DNA of 64,000 nt, from contig JAHEDR010000002.1 in assembly GCA_024641095.1 (NCBI GenBank), positions 368,190 through 432,189 on the forward strand, in the 5' to 3' direction. This document shows positions 9,566 through 19,288 of this stretch, piece after piece. The position numbers were made by a program, and so were the translations under genes. The notes below the pieces were generated by a model, which saw nothing but the letters and a program-made list of their open reading frames with translations, made no database searches and was not told where the DNA came from. Each line of letters opens with the position of its first letter. Position 1 is the stretch's first letter. The DNA is from Rhodoluna sp. (GTDB lineage Bacteria > Actinomycetota > Actinomycetes > Actinomycetales > Microbacteriaceae).

Positions 9566-9571
9566 AAATAA

Positions 9572-12259
9572 GTGGCGCTTCCACGCGTATACGACATTGC
9601 TAAAGAACTTGGAATCGATTCCAAGGTTGCTTTGGCCAAACTTGCGGAACTTGGTGAGTTCGTAAAGAGCGGTTCATCAACAATCGCTCCGCCAGTTGCA
9701 AAAAAACTTCGAGAAGCATTCCCGGATGCAAAGCCAAAAGAAGAGGCGCCTAAAAAGGCTCCTGCTAAAAAGGCTGCGGCTAAGGCTGACGCACCGGTAG
9801 AAGAAACTTCAGCAGCTCCTGCACCGGCCGCACCTGCGGCACCGGCTGCAAAAAAGGCAGCTGCAAAATCAACCGATGATGCACCTGCGGCTCCAGCTGC
9901 ACCTGCTGCTCCGGCAGCTAAGGCTCCTGCGGCACCGGCTACACCGAGCGCATCAACTCCAGGAATTCCTCGTCCGGGAAACAACCCATTTGCATCTGCA
10001 CAGGGCATGGGAATTCCTCGTCCGGTTTCTCGCCCCGGAAATAATCCTTTCTCTCCATCTCAAGGCATGGGTCGCCCAGGCGCACCTCGCCCAGGTGGTG
10101 CAGGCCGTCCGGCTGGTGCCGGTGGTCCTGGTGGTGCTGGTCGCCCAGGTGGAGCAGGTCGTCCGGCTGGTGCCGGTGGCGCTGGTCGTCCGGGTGGATT
10201 CTCTGGCGCACCTCGTCCAGGTTTTGGTGGCGGTGCTCCTGGTGGCGCACCTGGTGCGGGTGGTTTCACTCGTCCGGGCGGCGGTCCTGGTGGCGGTCGC
10301 GGTCGCGGCGTTGGCGGTGGAACCGCAGGTGCATTCGGTAAGGGCGGTGCTCGCGGTCAGAGCAAGGCTCGTAAGTCAAAGCGTGCAAAGCGCGAAGAGT
10401 TTGAACAGCGTACAAACGCACCATCACTTGGTGGTGCAATCGTTCCACGCGGTGACGGTACTACCGTTCTGCGTTTGCGTCGCGGTTCTTCTATTCAGGA
10501 CTTCGCCGACAAGATTGACACCACAGCTGGCCAGCTGATCACCGTGCTATTTGCACTTGGTCAAATGGCTACAGCTACAGCTTCACTAGACGAAGAGACT
10601 TTCCAGATTCTTGGAGAAGAGCTTGGTTACAAGATTGAAGTTGTATCTCCAGAAGACGAAGAGCGTGAGCTATTCGAAGGCTTTGGTCTTGATGTATCAA
10701 CTGACTACGACGATGACGAAGAAGATCTAATTGCACGTCCGCCGGTTGTAACCGTTATGGGTCACGTTGACCACGGTAAGACCCGATTGCTTGACAGCAT
10801 TAGAAACTCAAACGTAATCGCTGGCGAAGCTGGTGGAATTACTCAGCACATTGGTGCTTACCAGGTACACGTTGAGCACGAAGATGTTGACCGCGCGATT
10901 ACCTTTATTGATACACCGGGTCACGAGGCGTTTACCGCTATGCGTGCACGTGGTGCTCAGGTTACTGACGTAGCGATTCTGGTTGTTGCAGCCGACGACG
11001 GCGTTATGCCACAGACCATTGAAGCGTTGAATCACGCTCAGTCTGCTGGTGTGCCAATTGTTGTTGCAGTTAACAAGACCGATAAAGAAGGTTCAAACCC
11101 TGCCAAGATTCGTCAGCAGCTAACCGAGTTCAACCTCGTTGCTGAAGAATACGGTGGTGACGTGATGTTCGTTGACGTTTCTGCGTTGACCGGTAAGGGC
11201 ATCAAGGACCTTCTAGACGCAGTGCTTTTGACTGCTGATGCTGCTCTTGACATGCGCGCTAACCCAAACAAGGACGCTCGTGGTGTTGCCATTGAAGCCA
11301 ACCTTGACAAGGGTCGCGGTTCAGTTGCAACTGTTCTGATTCAGTCAGGTACGTTGCGTGTTGGTGACTCAATCGTTGCCGGTGCTGCTCATGGTCGCGT
11401 ACGTGCAATGTTTGACGAGAACGGAATCGCAGTTGAAGCTGCGGCGCCTAGCCGTCCGGTTCAGGTACTTGGTCTGCAGTCTGTTCCTCGTGCGGGTGAC
11501 ACCTTTGTGGTTACCGAAGATGAGCGCCAGGCACGTCAGATCGCCGAGAAGCGTGAAGCTGCCGACCGCAACGCATTGCTTGCTAAGACTCGCAAGCGCG
11601 TTAGCCTCGAAGACTTCACCAAGGCACTTGAAGACGGAAAGGTTGAATCACTCAACCTCATCATCAAGGGTGACGTATCGGGTGCCGTTGAAGCACTTGA
11701 AGACTCATTGCTCAAGATTGAAGTTGACGACTCAGTACAGTTGCGCATCATCCACCGTGGTGTTGGTGCAATTACCGAGTCTGACGTTAACCTTGCAACC
11801 GTTGACAGCGCAATCATCATTGGCTTCAACGTTAAGCCTGACAACAAGGCTAAGGAACGCGCAGATCGCGAAGGCGTTGACATTCGTCAATACTCAGTTA
11901 TCTATGCAGCACTTGATGACATTGAGAAGGCTCTTAAGGGCATGCTCAAGCCAGAGTACGAAGAGCACCAGTTGGGTACCGCAGAGGTACGCGAGCTGTT
12001 CAAGTCTTCAAAGGTTGGAACCATTGCTGGTTCCATCGTTCGCTCTGGTTCAATCAAGCGCAACTCTTCAGCCCGCGTCCTTCGCGCAGGCAAGGTAATT
12101 GCAGACAACCTAAAGATCGAATCGCTAAAGCGATTCAAGGATGACGCAACCGAAGTTAAGACTGACTTCGAGTGTGGTATCGGTCTTGCTGGTTACAACG
12201 AGCTTGAGCTTGAAGACATCATTGAGACATTCGAAATGCGCGAGAAGCCTCGCGTCTAG
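9572..12259 (+). CDS. infB: Translation initiation factor IF-2
   Basis: An 895-residue GTPase that delivers initiator fMet-tRNA to the 30S subunit and promotes subunit joining. The N-terminal IF2_N helix motif ([14 protein letters not shown]) is at the start. It is followed by a low-complexity region (about 50-270) rich in Ala/Pro/Lys and then Gly/Arg/Pro repeats (units like [13 protein letters not shown]). The GTPase core has G1 GHVDHGKT (397-404), G3 DTPGH (447-451) and G4 NKTD (501-504), followed by the beta-barrel and the tRNA-binding C-terminal domains. The GTG start is set by AGGAG 6 nt upstream. The repetitive DNA around 10080-10330 makes long spurious frames on both strands. Confidence 0.97.
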   Translation: MALPRVYDIAKELGIDSKVALAKLAELGEFVKSGSSTIAPPVAKKLREAFPDAKPKEEAPKKAPAKKAAAKADAPVEETSAAPAPAAPAAPAAKKAAAKSTDDAPAAPAAPAAPAAKAPAAPATPSASTPGIPRPGNNPFASAQGMGIPRPVSRPGNNPFSPSQGMGRPGAPRPGGAGRPAGAGGPGGAGRPGGAGRPAGAGGAGRPGGFSGAPRPGFGGGAPGGAPGAGGFTRPGGGPGGGRGRGVGGGTAGAFGKGGARGQSKARKSKRAKREEFEQRTNAPSLGGAIVPRGDGTTVLRLRRGSSIQDFADKIDTTAGQLITVLFALGQMATATASLDEETFQILGEELGYKIEVVSPEDEERELFEGFGLDVSTDYDDDEEDLIARPPVVTVMGHVDHGKTRLLDSIRNSNVIAGEAGGITQHIGAYQVHVEHEDVDRAITFIDTPGHEAFTAMRARGAQVTDVAILVVAADDGVMPQTIEALNHAQSAGVPIVVAVNKTDKEGSNPAKIRQQLTEFNLVAEEYGGDVMFVDVSALTGKGIKDLLDAVLLTADAALDMRANPNKDARGVAIEANLDKGRGSVATVLIQSGTLRVGDSIVAGAAHGRVRAMFDENGIAVEAAAPSRPVQVLGLQSVPRAGDTFVVTEDERQARQIAEKREAADRNALLAKTRKRVSLEDFTKALEDGKVESLNLIIKGDVSGAVEALEDSLLKIEVDDSVQLRIIHRGVGAITESDVNLATVDSAIIIGFNVKPDNKAKERADREGVDIRQYSVIYAALDDIEKALKGMLKPEYEEHQLGTAEVRELFKSSKVGTIAGSIVRSGSIKRNSSARVLRAGKVIADNLKIESLKRFKDDATEVKTDFECGIGLAGYNELELEDIIETFEMREKPRV

Positions 12260-12282
12260 TTATTTGACATAAGGATTAGGGA

Positions 12283-12747
12283 ATGGTTGACGTAGCCCGC
12301 TCCAGGAAACTGGCGGAACGAATCAAGGTTTTAGTAGCCGAGGCGCTTGCCAACGCTGTTAAAGATTCTGACCTGGGCTTCGTCACCATTACCGATGTCA
12401 AAGTAACTCCAGATTTGCAGCACTCAACCATCTACTACACCGTTTACGGAACTCCAGAAGACAAGCAGCGCAGCGCAGAAATTATTGAGCGTAATCGTGG
12501 AGTGATTCGCCGTGAGGTTGGCCACAACCTAAACGTACGTCTAACTCCAACCGTAGAGTTCGTACTTGACGAGATTCCAGAGACCGCAGCTCACATGAAT
12601 GACCTTCTTGCCGAGGCGCGCAATCGCGATGCCGAAGTTGCCCGACTTGCCTCTGAGGCAAAGTGGGCTGGCGAGGCCAATCCTTATAAGGAACCAAAGA
12701 TCATCGTTGACCCGGCAGATGCAGACTCAGAGGACTCTGAGCAGTAA
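12283..12747 (+). CDS. rbfA: 30S ribosome-binding factor A
   Basis: A 154-residue KH-fold assembly factor that binds the 16S rRNA helix 1 region and aids 30S maturation and cold adaptation. Family features are RKLAERIKVLVAEAL near the N-terminus, LGFVTITDVKVTPDL at about 45-60, and the region LNVRLTPTVEFVLDE. An acidic C-terminal extension (about 135-154) is common in Actinobacteria. It ends directly against the truB start codon (TAA then ATG), in the usual infB-rbfA-truB order. Confidence 0.95.
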   Translation: MVDVARSRKLAERIKVLVAEALANAVKDSDLGFVTITDVKVTPDLQHSTIYYTVYGTPEDKQRSAEIIERNRGVIRREVGHNLNVRLTPTVEFVLDEIPETAAHMNDLLAEARNRDAEVARLASEAKWAGEANPYKEPKIIVDPADADSEDSEQ

Positions 12748-13659
12748 ATGACTTCCGGTTTGGTTCTAATCGACAAGCCATCCGACTGGACAAGTCACGA
12801 TGTAGTCGCCAAGCTGCGCAAGATTGCAGGAACCAGGCGAGTAGGTCACGCCGGAACTCTAGACCCTATGGCAACCGGCCTGCTATTGCTTGGCATTAAC
12901 TCGACCACCAAGTTGCTAACTTTTTTGGTTGGCGAAGACAAAACTTATTACGCAACCATTCGCCTTGGTGCGCAAACCATCACCGATGACAAAGAATCTG
13001 AATTCACATCGGTAGCCGAATCACAAAAAATCAAATCTCTAGATAAAAACGCAATTGAATCTGCACTTCAGGAATTTCGTGGAGAGATTCAACAGGTACC
13101 AAGCTCGGTAAGTGCAATCAAGGTTGACGGCGAGCGTGCATATGCCAAGGTTCGTTCGGGTGACGAGGTAAAACTTGCCGCACGCCCAGTCACCATTTCA
13201 AAGTTTGAAATCATTGGTGAGCCAAAATTCACCGAAGTTGAAGGTCAAACCTTTTTAGACGTTGAGGTTGTGGTTGATTGTTCATCTGGCACATACATTC
13301 GTGCTCTGGCCAGAGACCTTGGCGCTGCCTTGCAGGTTGGCGGCCACCTAACTTCACTTCGCCGAACCAGAATCGGTAGCTACTCGATTGATCAGGCGCA
13401 GTCTCTAACCGACCTAACCCCAGAAACTCTTTCGGTATTGGATATTTCTGAGGCTGCCAAGCAGCAGTTCTTTGTGCGCACTCTAAGCGGCCAGGATGTT
13501 ATTGATTTACGTCACGGCAAGCGCCTAAAAGCTAACGGTGAAGCCGCCGAACCTTTTGCAGGCGTCGACGAAACCGGCAAGTTGATTGCCATGCTCACCG
13601 TTTCCGGAAAAGACGTGAAATCTTTAGTGGTCTTTAGTGAGGTTCAAGAAAATGATTGA
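12748..13659 (+). CDS. truB: tRNA pseudouridine-55 synthase
   Basis: A 303-residue enzyme that converts U55 to pseudouridine in the T-loop of tRNAs. The catalytic aspartate is D39 in GHAGTLDPMATGLL. The conserved KPSDWTSHDVV is at about residues 10-20, and the tRNA-binding SSGTYIRALARDLG is near residue 180. A C-terminal PUA-like region follows (DLRHGKRLKA). It starts immediately after the rbfA stop. Its last 8 nt overlap the next small membrane protein gene. Confidence 0.96.
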   Translation: MTSGLVLIDKPSDWTSHDVVAKLRKIAGTRRVGHAGTLDPMATGLLLLGINSTTKLLTFLVGEDKTYYATIRLGAQTITDDKESEFTSVAESQKIKSLDKNAIESALQEFRGEIQQVPSSVSAIKVDGERAYAKVRSGDEVKLAARPVTISKFEIIGEPKFTEVEGQTFLDVEVVVDCSSGTYIRALARDLGAALQVGGHLTSLRRTRIGSYSIDQAQSLTDLTPETLSVLDISEAAKQQFFVRTLSGQDVIDLRHGKRLKANGEAAEPFAGVDETGKLIAMLTVSGKDVKSLVVFSEVQEND

Positions 13660-14017
13660 TTGGTTGTACCAAGCTCAACTCTGGCTTGCCACCGGTTTTG
13701 GTGTGCTGTGTGTGATTCTGGCATTGGCTAAGCGCAAGCCATCTGCAATCTCTATCGGTGCGCTTGCCCTGGTGCAGTTTGGTCTGGTGGTGCAACTAAT
13801 AGCCTCAATCGTTTTGGTAATTGCAGGTCAGCAGGCCAAACAAGACACCGTGGAATTCTTTGCCTACCTCATTGTGGCCATGATGATTCCGGTGGCCGCG
13901 GTCTTTTGGTCGCTGATCGAGCGAACCCGATGGTCAACCTTTGTTTTGGCCGTTGCCGCCCTAACCGTAGCGGTGATGCTGGTTCGAATGAGCCAGATCT
14001 GGACGGGGATTTACTAG
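13652..14017 (+). CDS. Small membrane protein, four predicted helices
   Basis: A 121-residue protein, almost entirely hydrophobic, with about four transmembrane segments separated by short polar turns (AKRKPSAISIG and IERTRWSTF). ATG 13652 was chosen because GAGG lies about 7 nt before it and it overlaps the truB stop. A GTG at 13637 in the same frame is less likely. It resembles the small four-helix integral membrane proteins often found beside truB in Actinobacteria, but no specific family was identified and no function is proposed. It is the last gene before the phosphate-uptake operon. Confidence 0.75.
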   Translation: MIDWLYQAQLWLATGFGVLCVILALAKRKPSAISIGALALVQFGLVVQLIASIVLVIAGQQAKQDTVEFFAYLIVAMMIPVAAVFWSLIERTRWSTFVLAVAALTVAVMLVRMSQIWTGIY

Positions 14018-14032
14018 TTTTTACGGCAGTTA

Positions 14033-14071
14033 TTCACCTGCCGTTCACTATCTGAAAAGGTTCTCTTCACC
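14033..14071 (+). promoter_or_regulatory. Pho box upstream of pstC
   Basis: TTCACC (14033-14038), TTCACT (14044-14049) and TTCACC (14066-14071) are spaced 11 and 22 bp apart, the phased direct-repeat pattern of actinobacterial PhoP boxes (GTTCACC units). A possible -10, GATGAT, lies 6 nt before the pstC ATG, just downstream. Confidence 0.72.
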
Positions 14072-14092
14072 CGGCCTGCTGATGATTGAGGC

Positions 14093-15073
14093 ATGCCAAA
14101 CCGCCAAGTAGACATTCAGCCAGAGCGCCGCAAGCTCTCGGTTGGCCCACTTTCTACCGGCGATAAATGGTTCTTTAGAACTACAACAATTGCGTCCAAC
14201 TTTGCCTTTATTTTGGTAGCCCTAATTTTGGTATTCCTCTTTGCCAAGGCGTGGCCAGCAATTCAGCAGCAGGGGCCGGCTTTCATTTACGGAAACACCT
14301 GGGACGTTGAATCGGATCCGCCTGTAATGCAACTTGGTCCCATGATCTGGGGTTCGCTGCAGGTTGCCTTCCTTGGAATTTTGATTGCAACACCAATGGC
14401 AATCTCGGCAGCTTATGCAATCGTATTTATGTTGCCTCAGCGCCTTGCCAAAATTGCTACCACGCTAATTGACTTACTTGCAGCCCTTCCTTCTGTAGTG
14501 ATTGGCCTGTGGGGCTTGCTGTCATTCGCACCAGTGGCTGCAAACTGGGCAAAGCTGCTCAACCAAACTCTCGGTTTCATTCCGCTATTTCAAATTACCG
14601 GCGATGAGCCAACTTACATTGACTCTCCATTCATCGCCGGCTGGATTGTTGCCGTGATGATTGTGCCAATCATTACCTCAGTCACCAGAGAAATCTTTAG
14701 CCAGACAGATTCCGGTTTGATTAACGGTGCGCTTGCGCTTGGCGGTAGCCGCTTCTCGGTATTTTCCCGAGTAATTCTTCCAACTTCGGCCCCGGGTATC
14801 GTGGGTGGAATTCTGCTTGGGCTTGGTCGAGCAATTGGTGAGACCGTGGCTATTCTTTACGTTCTGCAACTTACGTTTGACATCAACTGGTACCAGATCT
14901 TGGAGCCTCACGGTGGCGCTGTTGCATCGTGGATTCTTTCACGATTCGGCGAAGCTACCGAAAAAGAGTTTGAAGGCTTGATGGCCGCCGGTCTGGTTAT
15001 CTTTATCGTCACGCTAATTATCAATGGTCTAGCCAACGTAATCGTGAGCAGAGCAGCGGGGCGCAACCGATAA
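14093..15073 (+). CDS. pstC: Phosphate ABC transporter permease PstC
   Basis: A 326-residue inner-membrane subunit of the high-affinity phosphate importer. About six transmembrane helices are present. The permease coupling segment is around residues 210-245 (NGALALGGSRFSVFSRVILPTSAPG), followed by GGILLGLGRAIGETVAI, which is typical of PstC/PstA. The stop overlaps the pstA start by one base (TAATG). Pho-box repeats lie upstream, so phosphate starvation probably drives expression through a PhoR/PhoP-type system encoded elsewhere. Confidence 0.96.
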   Translation: MPNRQVDIQPERRKLSVGPLSTGDKWFFRTTTIASNFAFILVALILVFLFAKAWPAIQQQGPAFIYGNTWDVESDPPVMQLGPMIWGSLQVAFLGILIATPMAISAAYAIVFMLPQRLAKIATTLIDLLAALPSVVIGLWGLLSFAPVAANWAKLLNQTLGFIPLFQITGDEPTYIDSPFIAGWIVAVMIVPIITSVTREIFSQTDSGLINGALALGGSRFSVFSRVILPTSAPGIVGGILLGLGRAIGETVAILYVLQLTFDINWYQILEPHGGAVASWILSRFGEATEKEFEGLMAAGLVIFIVTLIINGLANVIVSRAAGRNR

Positions 15074-16137
15074 TGTCAAAAACTATTTCACGTCAGCCGT
15101 GGGCAAACCAAAGCGTTGCAGGCAACCTCGACATTTTGATTGGTTCGATTCTGCCAGCTGCAATTTCGGTAATTCTTGCAATTCTTACCGGAATGGACTT
15201 CTCGCTTGCGTTGCTGCTGATTTTCTTGCCGCTGCAACTTATTTCGGTTTGCACAATTGCCTTCAAGCGCCAGGGCGCCCGCGGAATCAAAGACGGCCTA
15301 CTTATTCTGTTTGTAATTTTCTTTTCGGCAACGGTCTTAGTGCTACTGGTATCGGTTTTGGTTTCAGTGGTCATGCAGGGCTCTGCAGCAATGAGCCCGC
15401 ACTTCATTTACCAAAACAATAAATACGTCAGCACCACAACCTCGCTTGAGTACGGTGGCGTTGGGCACGCAATTCTTGGAACGCTAATTATTGTTTCCAT
15501 GACCACCATCGCTGCTGTTCCTCTAGGCATCGCCATGGCGGTTTACCTAACCCAATCCAACTCAAAGTTGACCGGGGTAGTGCGCACTGTTACTCAGGCG
15601 CTGAGTGGTTTACCATCTGTGGTTGCCGGTTTGTTTATCTTGTCATTCATGGGCTTTGCCAACTTTGAGAGATCTGGCTTTACCGGAGCCCTCGCTCTGT
15701 TCCCTCTGATGTTGCCAACCGTTGCCCGTGTTGCCGAGGAAGCGTTGCGACTGGTACCAAGTGACTTGCGCTTGGCGGCCCTTGCTCTTGGTGCGCCAAA
15801 CTATCGCGCATTTTTCCAGGTGATTCTGCCAGCAGCCAAGAGCGGAATCATCACCGCGCTACTACTTGGCTTGGCTCGTGTGGTCGGTGAAACCGCGCCA
15901 CTTATTTTGACAATCAATGCAAACAACAGCACCAACCTCAACCCGTTCTCTGGCGGTATTGCAACCTTGCCAACCTTCGTCTACGGCTTCCTTGGCTCGC
16001 TTTATGACACCTCTCAGGCACGAGCCTGGGGAGCGGCGCTTGTGCTGTTGACACTGGTTGGACTCCTGTTTGGCATGGCCCGTATCTTGGGCCGCGCTAA
16101 GAAAACATCGGCAAGCAAAATCAAGAAGGCTAAATAA
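15073..16137 (+). CDS. pstA: Phosphate ABC transporter permease PstA
   Basis: A 354-residue membrane partner of PstC. The first ~110 residues contain three helices and precede the transport core. The core contains [30 protein letters not shown] and the coupling helix region [27 protein letters not shown] (split by short turns), then [14 protein letters not shown]. It ends in a lysine-rich tail. It overlaps pstC and pstB by one base on each side, so all three are translationally coupled. Confidence 0.96.
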   Translation: MSKTISRQPWANQSVAGNLDILIGSILPAAISVILAILTGMDFSLALLLIFLPLQLISVCTIAFKRQGARGIKDGLLILFVIFFSATVLVLLVSVLVSVVMQGSAAMSPHFIYQNNKYVSTTTSLEYGGVGHAILGTLIIVSMTTIAAVPLGIAMAVYLTQSNSKLTGVVRTVTQALSGLPSVVAGLFILSFMGFANFERSGFTGALALFPLMLPTVARVAEEALRLVPSDLRLAALALGAPNYRAFFQVILPAAKSGIITALLLGLARVVGETAPLILTINANNSTNLNPFSGGIATLPTFVYGFLGSLYDTSQARAWGAALVLLTLVGLLFGMARILGRAKKTSASKIKKAK

Positions 16138-16925
16138 TGACAAAGTTTCAGGAAACTGCTTCGAGCCTGAGTGCTGAAAACATCAGCGTTTGGTTTGGCG
16201 AGCGTCAGGTGCTGCAAGATGTGAGCCTTACCTTTCCGGCGAATAAGGTCACCGCGCTTATTGGCCCTTCTGGCTGTGGCAAGTCAACTTTCTTGCGCAC
16301 GCTAAACCGAATGCACGAACTTATTCCTTCAGCTGGTCTTGCTGGTTCTGTTTTGCTAGACGGTCAAGACATCTACGATCCAAAGATGAATGCCGTTGAT
16401 GTGCGCATCAAGATTGGCATGGTTTTTCAGAAGCCAAACCCGTTCCCGACCATGTCTATTCGTGAAAACGTCATCAGTGGCCTAAAGCTTTCCGGTCGTA
16501 AGAACGCAAACCCAGATGAATTGGTTGAAACCTCTCTTCGCCGTGCTTCTATCTGGAACGAAGTCAAAGACCGTTTGAATGATCAAGCGCTTTCGCTTTC
16601 TGGTGGTCAGCAGCAACGTCTTTGTATTGCTAGGTCGCTAGCAATGGACCCACGCGTGCTTTTGATGGATGAGCCTTGTTCTGCTCTAGACCCAGGCTCA
16701 ACTCGTCGCATTGAAGAGACCATTCAGGAGCTTTCCGAATCAATGACCATCGTCATCGTGACACACAACATGCAGCAAGCTCAGCGCGTATCGGATCAAA
16801 CCGCTTTCTTCTTAGCCGACGACAATGTCCCTGGCGGGGTAGTGGAGTTTGGCGAAACCGAGCAGGTCTTTAACCAACCAATCGACTCAAGAACAAACGA
16901 TTATGTAAACGGCCACTTCGGCTAA
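16137..16925 (+). CDS. pstB: Phosphate ABC transporter ATPase PstB
   Basis: A 262-residue ATP-binding subunit that powers phosphate import. Walker [10 protein letters not shown] is at residues 43-51, the signature LSGGQQQR at 154-161 and the Walker B end LLMDEP at about 175-180, followed by CSALDP. The switch histidine lies in [10 protein letters not shown]. The sequence [10 protein letters not shown] is characteristic of PstB rather than other importers. It overlaps pstA by one base and is followed by a 116-nt gap with its own putative Pho repeats before pstS. Confidence 0.97.
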   Translation: MTKFQETASSLSAENISVWFGERQVLQDVSLTFPANKVTALIGPSGCGKSTFLRTLNRMHELIPSAGLAGSVLLDGQDIYDPKMNAVDVRIKIGMVFQKPNPFPTMSIRENVISGLKLSGRKNANPDELVETSLRRASIWNEVKDRLNDQALSLSGGQQQRLCIARSLAMDPRVLLMDEPCSALDPGSTRRIEETIQELSESMTIVIVTHNMQQAQRVSDQTAFFLADDNVPGGVVEFGETEQVFNQPIDSRTNDYVNGHFG

Positions 16926-16939
16926 AACCAACACCATTT

Positions 16940-16961
16940 GTTCACTTTAAGTTTTCAAGCA
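16940..16961 (+). promoter_or_regulatory. Putative Pho box upstream of pstS
   Basis: Two adjacent 11-bp units begin with GTTCACT (16940) and GTTTTCA (16951), a weaker form of the phased repeats before pstC. This suggests that pstS also has its own phosphate-controlled promoter inside the operon. Confidence 0.5.
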
Positions 16962-17041
16962 GGCCACCGCAAAGTATCCAGCAGTTTTCAGGGCGGTTAT
17001 TTGATTAACACGTCACTCAAAGACAACTAACTAGGAGAAAA

Positions 17042-18100
17042 ATGAACAAGAAGTTCTACGCCAAGGCAGCTGCAGTAGTTGCAGTTCTTGGCCTAACCGT
17101 AACAGCAACACCAGCATTTGCTGCTGACGCAATTGCAGGTAAAGGTTCATCATTTGCAAACGGTGCTCTTCAGTACTGCTTGTCACACTATGACCCAGCC
17201 TCAAACGACACCGTAACTTACACATCAACTGGTTCAGGAACCGGCCGCAGCGAATTCGCTAAGGGCAATGTTGACTGGGCTGCAACTGACGGTACCTACG
17301 GTTCAACTGAGACCAAGCCGTCTTCATACGTGACCATTCCACTTCTTGGTGGACCGGTTGTATTTGCATACAACAAGAACTCAGGGCTACCTGCGAACCT
17401 AAAGCTAGATGCAGCAACCGTATCTGGAATTCTTAAGGGAACCATTGCAAAGTGGAACGACAAGGCAATTGCCAAGTTGAACCCAGGCAAGACCCTTCCT
17501 GCAAAGAGAATTCTTACTTTCTACCGTGATGCATCAGGCACCACAGAGAACGTGACCAACTACTTGCTACAGAACGTTCCAGCTGCTGGTTGGACAAAGA
17601 GCAAGGACCTTGGCCCGCAGATCAAGGCAACAAACACAACTGCTACCGTGAAGGCAACTTCATCAGTTCTTGCAGACAAGGTTCAGAGCACCAAGTACGC
17701 CTTCGGTTACTTTGACCTATCAGACGCAGTTTCAGCAAAGGTTGCTTACGCATCACTAAAGAACGCAAACGGAGACTATGTTGCTCCAACTGCGGCTAAC
17801 GGTGCAAAGTTCCTTGCCGGTCAGACCACAGTGGTTGACTCTTCAAACGCTGCAACCGATGGCACCCTGACCATTGACTTCACCAAGAAGATCAAGGGCG
17901 CTTACCAGTTGACCATCGTGACCTACGGTCTTGCTCCAAAAGGTGGCACAACCACCAAGGCAGCTGCTGTTGAGGGTTGGTTCAAGTACGTAGTTTCAAG
18001 CTGTATCCCAACCAAGGGTGCTGGTCTAGGTTATGTAGCTCTTCCAACTAAGTTGAAGAACGCTGCACTAGCTCAGATCGCAACAATCAGCGACAAGTAA
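17042..18100 (+). CDS. pstS: Phosphate-binding protein PstS, secreted form
   Basis: A 352-residue periplasmic-type solute-binding protein for phosphate. The signal peptide has a basic start, a hydrophobic core and a signal-peptidase I site after AFA (residue 27). No lipobox cysteine is present, unlike the lipid-anchored PstS usual in Gram-positives. Phosphate-binding segments are GKGSSFANG (33 onward), TSTGSGTGRSEF (about 61-72) and DASGTTENV. A strong ribosome binding site (AGGAG) precedes the ATG. It follows pstB instead of leading the operon. It ends at a strong hairpin before a related lipoprotein gene. Confidence 0.92.
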   Translation: MNKKFYAKAAAVVAVLGLTVTATPAFAADAIAGKGSSFANGALQYCLSHYDPASNDTVTYTSTGSGTGRSEFAKGNVDWAATDGTYGSTETKPSSYVTIPLLGGPVVFAYNKNSGLPANLKLDAATVSGILKGTIAKWNDKAIAKLNPGKTLPAKRILTFYRDASGTTENVTNYLLQNVPAAGWTKSKDLGPQIKATNTTATVKATSSVLADKVQSTKYAFGYFDLSDAVSAKVAYASLKNANGDYVAPTAANGAKFLAGQTTVVDSSNAATDGTLTIDFTKKIKGAYQLTIVTYGLAPKGGTTTKAAAVEGWFKYVVSSCIPTKGAGLGYVALPTKLKNAALAQIATISDK

Positions 18101-18115
18101 TAACCGCTTTGTTGG

Positions 18116-18149
18116 GCGTGGCTGCTGGGTAACTGGCAGCCACGCTTTT
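18116..18149 (+). terminator. Terminator after pstS
   Basis: GCGTGGCTGC (18116-18125) pairs perfectly with GCAGCCACGC (18136-18145) around a 10-nt loop, followed by TTTT. It probably limits transcription into the next lipoprotein gene, so pstS is made in excess. Confidence 0.85.
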
Positions 18150-18179
18150 CAAGTCAAAAAAAACGAGCAGGAACAGGCA

Positions 18180-19256
18180 ATGGCTAAAAGCAAATTCACC
18201 AGAGGCATCATCGCAACGATCAGTGCGATGGTTTTGTCATTTAATCTCACCGCCTGTGACCCACCTATGCCACCTGATGTTGCCGCTCAGATTCTTGAGC
18301 AGAGCTACACCTGCGAACTTGGTGACATAACCGTTTCTTACCCAGATGAAATGCAAGACCCGGCAGCACAGTGGGCTGACTCTCTGCAGTATGCCTGCGT
18401 TGATCCGCTACCTGCGATGTCATTGACTACCGCTGAGGCTGGTTCGCCAAGTGACATGCTTGTTTCGAGTTACCCGGCGGATGCTGCCGTCTGCAAGCCA
18501 AACTTTGCGGTGCCATTTGCACTTGATGCAGCAGCCGTTGCCTTCCAACTTGCCGATTCCAGCTCGCTTAACCTCAAGCCAGAAACTTTGGCGGCAATTT
18601 TGAATGGTGAAATAACAAATTGGAATGACGCACAAATTGCAGAGGACAACGCCGGTACCGTGTTTCCAGACCTTGCAATCACCATTCGTAAAACAGCCGA
18701 TCAAAATTCATTGAGTGCACTTCAATCATGGATGACATCGCTAAAGCAGGACATTTCTGGCGCCGGAATTAAAGCCCAGGAAGGCGTAGCTTTTAACCCA
18801 CTTGCCGAGGGTGAGGTTGCAATCATGCCAAATAGCCAGGTGCTTAACGCGGGGCTTTATGCAGTATCGCTAATTACCGCCACCGATTCCGAAACCGGCG
18901 AGCAAAAGTTGGCCACCGCCGATAACCTTGGAATTTCTTCCGCTGGTTCTCAGCTGGTGCCAAAAAAGAATGGCGCATCGGTGACTTTCAGCCTTGATTC
19001 AAAAATCAAACCAACCGCTCAAGAAGGTTTGAACGAAGCCGCACAGCCATATCAGGCAATCTTCCCTGTCTACCTTTACGCATGTGGCGAAGACACTTTG
19101 CTAAAGCATGCCAGTGCTTTGTTCTTGCTTCGACTAGACAGCCAGGGTGTGCTGGCCGCTTCAAACTTCAACCCGCTGCCTGAGCGTGTGCGTTTTGAAT
19201 CGCTAGATGTGGCCAGAACCGGCCTAGCTACACCAACCGAACTGCCTGCGGAATAG
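18180..19256 (+). CDS. PstS-like lipoprotein of unknown ligand
   Basis: A 358-residue protein with a lipoprotein signal: basic N-terminus, hydrophobic core and lipobox LTAC with the lipidated cysteine at residue 26. The central part shows the PstS-type hinge motif (LAAILNGEITNWNDAQIAED), parallel to SGILKGTIAKWNDKAI in the neighbouring PstS. The serine/glycine phosphate-binding loops of PstS are not recognisable. It is therefore a diverged relative of PstS family solute-binding proteins, perhaps an anchored partner, an accessory binder or a sensor. It sits just behind the pstS terminator and has its own ribosome binding site (AGGAA). Function is not established. Confidence 0.7.
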   Translation: MAKSKFTRGIIATISAMVLSFNLTACDPPMPPDVAAQILEQSYTCELGDITVSYPDEMQDPAAQWADSLQYACVDPLPAMSLTTAEAGSPSDMLVSSYPADAAVCKPNFAVPFALDAAAVAFQLADSSSLNLKPETLAAILNGEITNWNDAQIAEDNAGTVFPDLAITIRKTADQNSLSALQSWMTSLKQDISGAGIKAQEGVAFNPLAEGEVAIMPNSQVLNAGLYAVSLITATDSETGEQKLATADNLGISSAGSQLVPKKNGASVTFSLDSKIKPTAQEGLNEAAQPYQAIFPVYLYACGEDTLLKHASALFLLRLDSQGVLAASNFNPLPERVRFESLDVARTGLATPTELPAE

Positions 19257-19275
19257 TCCTTTAGTCCAGCCTTGT

Positions 19276-19281
19276 TAGGCT
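19276..19281 (+). promoter_or_regulatory. Leaderless-type -10 element
   Basis: TAGGCT followed by exactly 7 nt and the ATG of the next small membrane protein. The 12-base run TAGGCTTAGGTT also occurs before dapA. Confidence 0.62.
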
Positions 19282-19288
19282 TAGGTTC

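Noticed and set aside
10080..10330. Tandem repeats that could be taken for a repeat array or CRISPR
   Set aside because: The repeats are coding, in frame with infB, and vary in length without spacers.
9876..10538. Long reading frames on both strands over the repeated part of infB
   Set aside because: They arise from the Gly/Ala/Pro/Arg codon repeats of the IF2 N-terminal region and give low-complexity products without start signals.
15099..15422. Alternative frames over pstA on either strand
   Set aside because: They overlap a clear permease gene completely, lack ribosome binding sites and show no family features.
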